This document shows positions 1 through 9,471 of a stretch of 64,000 bases of DNA, piece by piece. Position numbers and translations under genes: made by a program. Origin of the DNA: Aurelia coerulea (lineage: Eukaryota > Cnidaria > Scyphozoa > Semaeostomeae > Ulmaridae). The DNA is taken from contig CM076961.1 in NCBI GenBank assembly GCA_039566865.1, positions 11,989,501 to 12,053,500 on the forward strand, written 5' to 3'. Position 1 is the first letter of the stretch; every line of letters begins with the position of its first letter. The notes beneath the pieces were generated by a model, which was not told where the DNA came from, searched no databases, and worked only from the letters and a program-made list of their open reading frames with translations.

Positions 1-117
1 TTTATTTTGCTTTTGATGTGGGCAGGAAGTATCCACGGAATCTAGCTACTTGACAAGCTAATTTAAGCCCACTGTGCATGCCGTATCCAGGCACAAAAAA
101 AAAAAAAAAAAAGAGCC

Positions 118-303
118 TTATATATTTTTTTTTCAGGAGTGGGCCCCTAGTTTAAGCCCCTCCCTTCCGAAGGACGAAGGACGGCGAGGTGAGTTGCAAA
201 GTCAAGCCTCTGAGGTCACCTATCCGGAGTTTCACCTCACTCGACCGAGCTTAGCTTCAGTCTCCTGACGGTAACTGATTAAACCGCTCGGCCACTCACC
301 CCA
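118..303 (-). repeat. tRNA-derived SINE-like sequence
   Basis: On the minus strand the sequence starting near 303 resembles the 5' half of a Ser/Leu-type tRNA. An A-box-like GTGGCCGAGCGG lies at 284-295, and a degraded B-box-like GGTCGAGTGAGG lies about 40 nt downstream (235-246). An A-rich run on the same strand (118-135) could be the tail. No tRNA cloverleaf closes, so this is a SINE head or relic and not a tRNA gene. Confidence 0.4.
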
Positions 304-332
304 CAAGAGGGCCTTACATATACGGGCCGTTA

Positions 333-1837
333 TAGTAAACTGAAATGTTACGTGACATATACGGGCCTTGTATACGGGCCTCGTCGGGTCATTTTTAGTA
401 TTTATTACGTTGAATGGATTTTTGTAGCTGAATATTAATGTTGCTTTGATAATTCTTACAATTTCATTTTATGGCCCATGGTCAAGAAAATTCTTGGCAT
501 ATTTTCGTCTTATTTTGGCTCGTTTCCTGTATCATATTAAATCAAAGATACAGAAGATATGTTTGCTAAGGAAAAATCTGTTTGTTTTATTCAGTTGGTT
601 CATGAGCATACAACTTTTGAAGGCTAAGGCATGAAGAAAGTGCTTCAATTCAAACTGGGACTCAAATTTTCAAGTAGGGTCTCTTAACAAAAGACCAAGT
701 TCTAGTAGAAACAGTTTCTTGTTGGGTTTCTTCAATTTTTATCAACCAGCATTTTGGACCCCTTAATTTGAATGAAATGTTTATTCGATACTACTAACTC
801 CATTTCTATTCGAGGTTATTACAATAATTTGAGGTGCAGCCTCACTGGAGGAGCAAAGAAATGAATCTATCAACAGAATACCTTTTTTTCTGCTTTACTT
901 CTTCGCTCATCCGGAAAGGTAGTTCATTAAGTAAAGGTGTCTGCAATGCTCCATGAGCTAGCCCGCACATAGCCTCAGCTGGAAAGAGTTGAGGATACGC
1001 GCAGGCCAACTAAATCTTGATAAAAGATTACACTTATTATTTGGGTTGGTAATGTAATACATTTTCTATACAAATTCAAAACACTCAAGTTACAACTCAC
1101 AATCAAGTACTGACAAGTTTCTAACATCTAATTGAATTCCGATCATTTCTATCGGTGCTTCTCAATTTTCTGGAAAAGGCTGATTAGAATTCTTATTAGA
1201 AGCCTTCTAATATTCTTAACATTTCTAAGATTTCAAAATTGCGCTTGCATATACCATTTGAATCGCTGTATATTGTTTCACCAAGCTTAATGTTCCTTTT
1301 CATATTTCAAGGCAAAACCACCAGAGTGTTAATGAAACTTTGAAAAAAAACTATTTTCCGGAGCCAATTCCAAAAATAAAAATTGCTGTGATTGTCTTGC
1401 TACAAAACCCTTTTTGTTTGTTTTTTAATCCACCGCAGTGATATCGTAACGTTTCCACTGTTGATACATGTTTCTCAATCTGCAGTACATCCTCTGCTAC
1501 GTCCCGTATATGTTACGTAACGATACAGACCTGCAGTTTAATCTCGAGTACCGAATAATTGCGCAGTCCCATACTCGTATAACTAAGAAAACGAGAATTT
1601 TCAATTCTTCCAACCTCCCAAACCGATTGTTCCAGCCCCCGATTATTATATTGTATCGTACCATTTCCAACCTCCTTCCCCTGATTATTCTCACCCAACC
1701 CTCCGTTTATCTCGGTACTCGAGCGTACTATGAAGGCCCGTATATGTCACGCCCGTATATGTAAGCCCCGTATATGTAAGCCCCGTATATGTCACGCCCG
1801 TATATGTCACGTTGCGTTACAGATCTGAAGTTTACTA
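333..1837. mobile_element. TA-flanked foldback element
   Basis: The ends form an imperfect inverted repeat. The left arm starts TA-GTAAACT near 333, and the right arm ends AGTTTAC-TA at 1837. Both arms carry the submotifs GTAACG and GTGACATATACGGG. TA on both sides fits a Tc1/mariner-type TSD. No transposase is visible in the 1.5 kb interior, which is otherwise featureless, so the element is non-autonomous. The right arm carries the minisatellite listed separately. Confidence 0.55.
1736..1816. repeat. CCCGTATATGTCACG minisatellite
   Basis: Five near-identical 15-16-bp units of CCCGTATATGTCACG / CCCGTATATGTAAGC lie head to tail inside the right arm of the enclosing foldback. The left arm (311-390) has only scattered inverted copies, so the array expanded after the element formed. 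Confidence 0.8.
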
Positions 1838-1977
1838 TACCGGGTGTCCCAAAATGATGTATTACTGTTTGATTGCTTACATGTCCATAACCAATGAACC
1901 GATTTTCAAAAACTTTGTTTTATTTGATTGTCTAAAAGCTAAATTGTATTTAAAGATGCTGGTTGTAGTTTTACCAC
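1838..1977. mobile_element. One arm of a mariner-like palindromic MITE
   Basis: Starts TA-CCGGGTGTCCC and matches one arm of the complete palindromic MITE at 25869-26081 for about 137 bp. It stops at GTTTTACCA, where the other copy turns back on itself. The second arm is missing, so this is a truncated copy. It abuts the preceding TA-flanked element directly (TATA at the junction). Confidence 0.7.
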
Positions 1978-2540
1978 GGCGTTTTCATATCGAAAAGAAG
2001 ATCGATAAACCCGCTCAAATTCAAGCCTTAGATGGCACGAGAAAGAAACGGCCTATTTTTCCAGTCAACATTTTAGATGTGATACAAAAGGCTGAACTCG
2101 TATTCGTATTCTCTGAATTCAGTATTAACTGAATTCGTATTCCCTGAACGACATATATTCTCTGGTTACAAGACAGCAACTGCGGTAATAGGAAACCCGT
2201 TCGCATTTTAGCAGAAAACAACGTGGCAAGATGTATAACTGGAAAATTTTAAGCAATTCAAGGCTTCGTTGAATTTGAATTATGGCTGAATTCTCAGTAG
2301 GCCCACATTACCCCACCTGGTAAAAAATAAACATAAAAAGAACATCGGTCAATGACTTCGAAATAAACGTTACTTCCTTTGTAAAAGACCAAACTCTCAC
2401 CTCATGGTCCTAATGGACCAGAAAAGCAAAACAACAGTGGCAGGAGAAAGTTTTCCTGGGCTTTGAAATTCGGATACAATAGGCCGTTCAGTAAAGTTTT
2501 TTATAAAACGAGTGGAGATACATCTAAGACGAATGTTTTA
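1978..2540. other. Unassigned intergenic sequence
   Basis: No coding frame, RNA or repeat boundary could be supported. The phrase CCCACATTACCCCACC occurs at about 2300 and again at about 2648 in direct orientation. Confidence 0.4.
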
Positions 2541-2662
2541 TGGAGGCAGTTTATTATGCAGACATTAAAAGAAAAATAGCCAGCCTTTCTTGGGACAACC
2601 GGGAAAACATTTCCAGTAAAAGCTCACGACCCGTTTTACCCCGTAGACCCACATTACCCCAC

Positions 2663-2740
2663 CCTACCCTATATGTCATGCCCGTATATGTCACGCCCGT
2701 ATATGTCACGTTGCGTTACAGACACGGGTGCTTGACCTTG
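2663..2740. repeat. Second CCCGTATATGTCACG cluster
   Basis: Three units of the 15-bp repeat are followed by GTTGCGTTACAGA, the same arrangement as the right arm of the 333-1837 element. It looks like a solo end of that family. Confidence 0.6.
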
Positions 2741-2869
2741 AGAGTAGTGACTCTTTGTACTGCTTGCTCACGGTACAGTTCTGGGACACTCTCTTTACTG
2801 GGTCACAGGACACCAATTACTATACATTACTGGGAAAAAACACACTTCCTACAAGGTAGACGCTCTTGG

Positions 2870-3082
2870 TTCCTTATACAAATTTTCCGAAAAAGTATAC
2901 CCGACCTTACACCAATTTTCCGAAAAAGTATACCCGACCTTGCACCAATTTTCCGAAAAATTACACCCGACCTTATAGCAATTTTCCGAAAATGTATACC
3001 CGACCTTATACTTATACCAAAATCGCGAAAATCGATACCGTTCCTTATACCAAAATCGCGAAAATCGATACCCTTCCCGATG
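2870..3082. repeat. 33-bp minisatellite, frame-preserving
   Basis: About 4.5 units of a 33-bp repeat (core TTTTCCGAAAAAGTATACCC) at 2877-3010 are followed by about two units of a related repeat (core AAAATCGCGAAAATCGATAC). The period is 11 codons, so several frames on both strands stay open and give repetitive peptides by chance. The flank CCCCGTACCCAAAATATG and the CCCGGG near 3118 resemble the end of the MITE at 20061-20358, so this is probably the interior of a related element. Confidence 0.75.
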
Positions 3083-3283
3083 GCAGGTCCCCGTACCCAA
3101 AATATGTGTAGTGCTCCCCGGGTTTTTACTGTTTTTATCGATCGAGAAAATGAAATACAATAGGTTATATTTAGACTGAACCAGTCCTCCCCAGCTAAGT
3201 TGATTTTAATTCCGTTGAATTCCTTTAAGCCTACAAAAGACAAATAATGATTTAACCCTATCAAGCCTAGAGTATTTGATGCT

Positions 3284-3513
3284 CTACAATCGTGGACAAA
3301 ATATATTGGAACAACGTAAGATTCTACAATTTCAATTGAACAGCCCCCCCCTTTTACCCCCGATACAATGTTGCTAGGGTGTTTTCAGCTTCAAGATGCC
3401 AACCAACATTGTTTCGGGGGTAAAAGGGGGTGGTGCAAATGTAAGAGTGAGAAGAACTGAGATAATCACCAAAAAATCAAGTTTGTTCCAAATATTTTGT
3501 CCAGGATTGTAGG
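3284..3513. mobile_element. Foldback MITE (CTACAATC ends)
   Basis: Terminal inverted repeats of about 30 bp start CTACAATCGTGGACAAAAT and end in its near-complement. A second internal inverted repeat surrounds the centre (TTTTACCCCCGATACAATGTTG and its complement). Related ends occur at 47474-47731. No coding content. Confidence 0.65.
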
Positions 3514-3520
3514 AAGCCTA

Positions 3521-3543
3521 CGGGGGCGGGGGCGGGGGCGGGG
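3521..3543 (+). other. G-tract run, possible quadruplex
   Basis: Four G-tracts of 4-5 G separated by single C, immediately outside the preceding MITE. A G-quadruplex is plausible on the plus strand. No function is implied. Confidence 0.5.
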
Positions 3544-4727
3544 CTGATTCGGCCCTCCTGTTTTATTTCTGTTCTAGACAACATAGAACCTTTAAAGTTG
3601 CATGTGTATAGTACATCATGAGCTGAACCCAAAAATGAAATTTATTTTTAAGTATGTCACGTGACATGCTCATGACGTCACATTATAAATTTTCAAAGTC
3701 AATAGGGTTTAGTACTAAAAACTTTCAATTGTTAATTATGAGAAAACGAAAGGCAGTAAAGACATGAGTTCAATTTTACTGTATTCTATGATTGAATAGC
3801 TTTTGTTTTGAAAAGACAAATTAGTAAAAAGTGATGACGTCATCACACAGGAATTCAAAGAATGCGTGCATGCGTACAGCAGAAATACGCATAATCATGC
3901 TTTTAAATTACAAACGAACTATGCAGTTGGATAGAGGATTAAAAGTAACATATATTCCCTGAATCACAGGAAGCCCAATCGCGTAGTATGGCGGCCTAGC
4001 TTACTAAGGTAATTTACGTTGCTGCTATTTCTTCACTGCAATATAAAGGTAACAGTATCTAGTTCTTCTTTGAATTGAAGGAAATTAAATTCATACCGTA
4101 AATGGCTGATTGTTATCTCGGTTATCTCTGTGTCTTTCTTCTTGTCCTCGCTCTTGTACTCTGAAATCATTGAAGCATTCTGCCACCATGGTAACATGCT
4201 ATTATTCTGTTGCTGTTGTTGTATTGCGATAACGCAACATTATAGGTTGCAGTGTGTACATGTATAAGAAAGAACAAGGACTGAAGCTTCTTTACCCACC
4301 TGTATCTAACAACAGTTTTGTCCTCGCTCAATCTCAGTGAATTTTGCATCAAACGCCCAGTTCTTTGCATGAAAATGTTCCCCAGCTGAAACTTCGTACT
4401 CAATGCATTTGTCTTCACTTTCCGTTCCGAAATGATTTAAAACAAACGCGAAACAAAACTTATCACTTTGGCAGTTTGAAATATGCCGAAGCTCGGTCCA
4501 CCATCGTGGCCAGGATAAAAGGCGCCGACGTTCGAAATTCGAACAAAATTCGCAGCAAATCAAGGTTTTATCCCCCGGATGCTTCTGAGCAAGGATTATT
4601 GGCAGCAAATACGTTCGTTAAAGATCCGGGGGTCAGCGTCGTGATTTTCGTCGAGAATCTGACGAATTTCGAACGTCGGCGCCTTTTATCCTGGCCACGA
4701 TGGTGGACCGAGCTGCGGCATATTTCA

Positions 4728-6244
4728 TTTTTTCATTTTCATTTTTCATCATTTTTACACGGTGGCCCCGTCAATCGAGAGGATTGCTTTACAGGGGGCC
4801 GTGCCAAACTTTACAATATTACTAAAAATTACTAACAAATTACCTATATTTACAATCTAAAATAAAAACATAAATGAAAAACAATGGAGTTAGCCTGAGA
4901 GAGGCAAATTACTCTTCAGCATACTTTTAAAAATGCTAAGAGAGGGCGCTTGTTTGACATCCAAAGGCAATTCATTCCAAGTCTTTGCACCCCGGAAAGA
5001 TATCGCTTTCTGCCCATTGCAAGTTTTCATCCTTGGAACAAGGACATCGGCAATGGCATTCCGCAAATTCATACTGATATCACGCGCAGAGTTTTTCTTG
5101 AAAAGGTTTGAAAGATAGCCGGGTGCAAGACCTGACAATGCTTTGTATGTAATAGTAGCTGTCTCGCATTTTATCATTTCCGTAACCGTTGGCCAATTTA
5201 GTTCCTTGATCAAATTTGAGGCGGATACATCATAGCTGCTATTGGTGACAATTCTTGCAGCTCGATTTTGCAATTTTTGTATGGTTTGCAATCTGGTTTC
5301 ACTGCAGCCTCCCCAAACAGAACAGCAATAACGGAAATGTGGCTCTACGATGCCATGATACATTTTGATTAAGGTATCCTTGGGTACGAATTTTTTGGCA
5401 TATTTCAAAAATCCTAGAGCACGAGACAGTTTGCTACATAATACTTTCGTGTTCCAATCCCAAACGAGGCTATCATCAAGTTGGACTCCTAAATATCTTA
5501 CATTTTTAACGATGTCAATTTCAGCGCCATCAATAACAAATGATGGGGTCTGTACTTTATTGTCAGAAATCTTTTTTAGGTTTGGTCGAGAACCTACAAC
5601 CATCGCCTGTGTCTTGACGACATTTAGTGACAGTTTGTTCCCTTGTAACCATTCCTTTAGCCGATCGAGATCGCTATTCAGTGTGTCATTCAACTCGTTG
5701 ATATTTTTCGCAGAATGTGAAATACTTGTGTCATCAGCATACATTGTCACATTGCATTTACGGAGAGACATAGGGAGATCGTTAATATAAATTAGAAAAA
5801 GGAGTGGACCAAGACATGAACCCTGTGGCACTCTGCAATCAACCTTTTGTAAACTTGAGGATGTGCCATTGACCTTGCAGAATTGACGTCGGTTTTGCAG
5901 ATAGGACTTAAACCAAGAATGCTCATGACCATCTATGCCATATTTTTTTAGTTTCGCAAGTAAAATTTGATGATCAACGGTATCAAAAGCTTTTTTTAAG
6001 TCGATAAATACCATTGCAGTGTATTTCCCGTTATCCATATTTACATACCAATCGTCAGTGCTATTTAATAAACAAGTAACCACAGAGTGCAAATACCTGA
6101 AGCCAGACTGGTGCGAGAAAAGGAGCTTGTTTCTATCCAAGTATTCGTAAACCTGGTTGTAAACCAGCTTTTCGAATACTCTAGACAAGAAAGGGAGCAC
6201 CGATATTGGTCTGTAGTTAGAGCGATCATCTATTTGCCCACTTT
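4728..6244 (-). mobile_element. 5'-truncated LINE, family A
   Basis: A minus-strand LINE inserted in the foldback arm. TATTTCA flanks it at 4721-4727 and 6245-6251. The 3' end on the minus strand has a short UTR (GGCCCCCTGTAAAGCA, then GGGGCCACC) and an ATGAAA-rich tail. The same tail occurs at 35068-35158 and 41200-41272 and defines family A here. It is truncated inside the RT, so the upstream endonuclease is absent. This is among the youngest LINE copies in the window because the remaining frame is unbroken. Confidence 0.85.
4890..6244 (-). CDS. LINE reverse transcriptase C-terminal part (open frame)
   Basis: An open frame of about 440 codons encodes a non-LTR reverse transcriptase that would make cDNA at the target site. 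It begins inside the RT at NYRPISVLPFLSRVFEKL and has no real start codon, so the first residue is set by truncation. Motif A is FIDLKKAFDTVDH (about residue 65), motif B is [18 protein letters not shown] (about 117) and the catalytic YADD lies at about 146. A C-terminal domain with YLGVQLDDSL and the segment ending FKSMLKSNLPLSG follows. The family is jockey/CR1-like on motif style. The N-terminal APE endonuclease is missing, so this copy cannot be autonomous. No frameshift or stop is seen, unlike all family A relatives in the window. Confidence 0.88.
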
Positions 6245-7028
6245 ATTTCAAACTGCCAAAGTGATAAGTTCTGTTTCACATTTGTTTTAAATCATTTCGG
6301 AACGGAAAGTGAAGACAAAGGCATTGAGTACGAAGTTTAAAAGCTGGGGAACATTTTCATGCAAAGAACTGCGAGTTTGATGCAAAATTCACCGAGATTG
6401 AGCGAGGACAAAACTGTTGTTAGATACAGGCGGGTAAAGAAGCTTCAGTCCTTGTTCTTTCTTATATATGTACACACTGCAACCTATAATGCTGCGTTAT
6501 CGCGATACAACAACAGCAACAGAACAATAACATGTTACCATGGTGGCAGAATGCTTCAATGATTTCAGAGCACAAGAGCGAGGCCAAGAAGAAAGACACA
6601 GAGATAACCGAGATAACAATCAGCCTTTAATTTCCTTCAATTCAAAGAAGAACTAGCTACTGCTACCTTTATATTGCAGTGAAGAAATAGCAGCAACGTA
6701 AATTACCTTAGTAAGCTAGGCCGCCATATTACGCGATTGGGCTTCCTGTACCTGAATTTCATCGTTTTCCTGCATCTGCTGTAGATGTTATTAGCATTTA
6801 TTGAAAATTTGCACAGACATCTCTCAAATATTGATCGTGTATACCCCCTGGAATCAATTCAACTTTCCTAAAAAGCTCATTTTTAACTATAAAAAAGATA
6901 GAAAATATTTCAGGAAGTTTGAAGGTTGTAAGGGCACTTGGTAAAAATCCACAAATAAAAGCCACAAAGGGGGGGAGCTTCCCCTAGGCTTGATAGCGTT
7001 AAGGTTGCCTTGGGAGCAGTGACACATT

Positions 7029-8226
7029 TACCCATGGGCCCACTGGGCCCCGGCCCAGGGGCCCCCATCAAAATCCGAAATCTAGTGGGCCCCAAGCAAA
7101 ATTTGAAAAAACCTATGAAGTGCTGTTGATTTCACTCTTGTGTCTGAATTGAGTGCTAACGTTTTCAGACAACACCATGGTTTCATATATTAGACCTTTT
7201 AACTATTCTGAAAAGAATCAGAATCGAAGGATATTTTGCTGCCTTTTTTCAGAATTTTCGAATGTGCACAATAGTGATAGAAGCTCTAACGCCACCCAAT
7301 CGAACATCGCGTATAAAAATGTATAAAAATGACGCTCGATCCAGGCTCTTTTGTAGAATAGCCAAGATGGGCGAGCAAGGTAAAAATTCGGCAATAATGT
7401 AAGTTTGTTAAAAAGCCTCTCGAGAAGTTCCTCGATAAAAAGAGGAATCTCATTGATACCGAAGCCGAAGGTCATAAAAAGAAAGAAATTGAAGAGACGA
7501 CAACCCCATGAAACACCTAAGCCTATTTCGGATTATCTATTATAGCAACTTGTGAACGGAGATGAAGCTGCAATTCCCAAATGCAACAGCCGCACGTAGA
7601 TTGTTGCTCAATGCAATGACCGCACTTTGCCATGCAGAGTTTCCTCCTGTGAAAGAAGTTTCTCCATACTGACAGGGCCAAGAGTCAACTAAGGTCCACA
7701 ATGTCACAAGAGCGCGTTGTTGCCCCCTTTTGCCTAATGGCAGCAAATTTTGATGTTCTGAGGGCTTTAGACCAAAAGAAAATGGGTAGTTTTATTGGGA
7801 TTGTACCAAAATGTATATATTTGTACAAGTTTACTCATTCTTTCGAGTTTTCTCTTATCAAACTTATCCATAAATTTAACTTAACTTATTGCTGATGAGG
7901 CCTCAGAACCTCAGAAGTGAGGCGAAAGCTTCAACAGAATTAACAATGTAAGTATGAGTGTTAAAAAAAATATGGCAAATAAACAAAAACACAATCATAG
8001 TTTAGGATACAACAATCGGAATCAAATTAAAGCTTTGGCAGGTCCTGCTAAAAGAAGAAATACAATCTTATCAAACTGTTTAGTTGATATCAACGTGTTT
8101 GGTTATGACTGGGCAAAAAAAATTTTGTAAGTACATGCTAACAGGGTACCGAGTACTACGATACAACTTTTCTTTTAGGTATATTCTAAGGGGCCCCAAT
8201 CAGTTTTGGGCCCAGGGCCCCAGCAG
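7029..8226. mobile_element. Possible hAT-like element with GGGCCC-rich ends
   Basis: The left end (about 7029: CTGGGCCCCGGCCCAGG) and the complement of the right end (about 8226: CTGGGGCCCTGGGCCCA) are similar over about 17 bp, and both carry a second GGGCCCC block further in. No transposase frame is recognisable. The interior holds the hammerhead at 7886-7937. Boundaries and TSD are uncertain. Confidence 0.35.
7886..7937 (+). ncRNA. Hammerhead ribozyme motif 1 (type I, short stem III)
   Basis: The core CTGATGA is at 7892-7898 and GAAA at 7924-7927. Stem II is GCCTCA/TGAGGC (7900-7905 with 7918-7923), with one unpaired G after the core. Stem III is the 2-bp AG/CT (7927-7930). Stem I pairs 7889-7891 with 7932-7934, with weaker pairs beyond. 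Predicted cleavage is after T7931. PLEs are known to carry such minimal type I hammerheads. No PLE frame is adjacent, so this is probably a PLE end fragment. Confidence 0.65.
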
Positions 8227-8662
8227 ACTTAAATAAAAGACCGATAAAAGATAAAACAGAAAAGAGTTGTCTTTGCTTCGAAGTCACAAAGACCGTATAG
8301 CCATTCAACTGCAGATAAATATATCTATTTGGTTAAAGGTAATGTCTTCATGCCAGAAAGCTCCCTTGAAACATGTCAGGCTTCAAGTTAAACTTCGCTC
8401 TTTTGTGTGCTCCTAGCCTAATGTAATTAAGCAAGGCAGCAGAGCAATGTTGGATTAAAACATAAAGAAACTCGCAAGGCGATGCTATATACAAAAGCTA
8501 AGGAAATTAATACGTAAATACAGAAGACAAATATCAAAACTACATGGACATAAATGGACAAAATCTACATGATATCATTATATTTACAAGCGTTGCATTT
8601 TCAGGTGGGGCCATTCCATTGTTTTGTCGTGCTTTTGAAACTGTTGAGAATGTCAGCTGATT

Positions 8663-8884
8663 TTAGGTCATTTGCAAACAGTTCCAGATCTGAGGTCCCA
8701 TGGCTTTAAGGCTCTTGGAACCAAAAGTTACCTGATTTGGTCGAAAGTGATGTAAATTGTTGGGATTTCGAGATGGATGCTTTGAAGTCCTTGAACTCAA
8801 AATGTTATGCATAAAAGATGGATTCAAGTTTTTTATTGTCCTAAATATTTCAACACAGAAGGTTCTCTGACGAGCAGCTTGCAT
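8663..8884 (-). pseudogene. LINE ORF C-terminal fragment
   Basis: A minus-strand frame reading RTFCVEIFRTIKNLNPSFM, then FGSKSLKAMGPQIWNCL. This matches the pattern seen near the C-terminus of many animal LINE polyproteins (VFKTLNxLNPxFM, then YGxxSLxxxGPxIWN). About 70 residues remain. The sequence down to about 8430 is probably its 3' UTR. It belongs to a different element from the fragment just upstream on the same strand. Confidence 0.65.
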
Positions 8885-8933
8885 TGTGCATCTTTTTGAC
8901 CTAAGAAGAAGGTCATCATAGGAACTTTATGCG

Positions 8934-9437
8934 TTAATTCAACTCGAGTATATTTGAGTTGAAGTCGTCAAATAGATCTTGATCATTGTATAATAATAGC
9001 TGCGTTAGAGCATCGCTTGAAAAGATGGTGATTTGGACAAATGGCTGCAATAATTCAACAACTCCAGCTAGAAGATCTCTTCGTTGAACATCAAGAGAAA
9101 GCCAGAGCAACAAAAAATGCTCAGTATCCTCAATGCCATTGCTTGTTGGGCACATTGGGCTCAGGGTATTCGGAATATTATACTTGAGTTTGTGGAGGTT
9201 TAACTTGCTGAAACCAACCCTAATTTGAGTAAGATATGATAATCCCATTGGATCGTGAATTCCAAAGACAGATTTTGCAGAAGGCGAGGGTGGGGGGAGT
9301 GCATCATTGATAAAAGCTTTTTCTTAAAATGGAAACAGATGGTACAAGTCTCAGTTCAGATTCAAGCTTGTTCCATTTGGATAAGCAATTAGGATGTAGG
9401 CAATTAGGATAGAATTTAGACTTAAATGTTCTGTCAT
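8934..9437 (-). pseudogene. LINE ORF C-terminal fragment, family C
   Basis: On the minus strand: a segment equivalent to WNKLESELRLVPSVSIL, then LTQIRVGFSKLNLHKLKYN, a C/H-rich knuckle (MCPTSNGIEDTEHFLLL, lacking the last Cys seen in the relative at 36052-36684) and LLYNDQDLFDDF. Clear homologue of 36052-36684. One or more frame breaks occur near 9250-9350. Homology ends near 9437, where the PLE begins. Confidence 0.75.
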
Positions 9438-9471
9438 CATCATACTATCATCATTAAAGCGCATAAGAACT

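Larger units (their letters stand above)
3965..6750. mobile_element. Long-arm foldback element split by a LINE
   Basis: The left arm runs 3966 to about 4545 and the right arm is 4660-4727 plus 6245-6749. Arms are about 570 bp with a loop of about 115 bp, and the ends are ACAGGAAGCCCAATCGCG and its complement. CCTGAAT lies beside both ends (3958-3964 and 6751-6757), a likely TSD. Removing the LINE at 4728-6244 and one copy of TATTTCA joins the right arm exactly opposite the left arm. Without the LINE the element is about 1.27 kb and non-coding. Confidence 0.75.

Noticed and set aside
284..295. tRNA genes at ~300 and ~49079 (minus)
   Set aside because: Only A and B box-like segments; no cloverleaf, and sequence continues into SINE bodies.
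2870..3010. CRISPR-like array
   Set aside because: Tandem repeat without unique spacers, in a eukaryotic TE context.
2540..3163. 207-codon frame
   Set aside because: Open only because of the 33-bp minisatellite; no domain and competing frames on both strands.
4344..4835. 163-codon frame
   Set aside because: Runs along foldback arms and a LINE tail; no protein similarity recognised.
5731..5746. TCATCAG matches to the hammerhead core complement in several places (also 14420, 30895, 34426)
   Set aside because: They are the codons of RT catalytic motifs (ADD) in LINEs.
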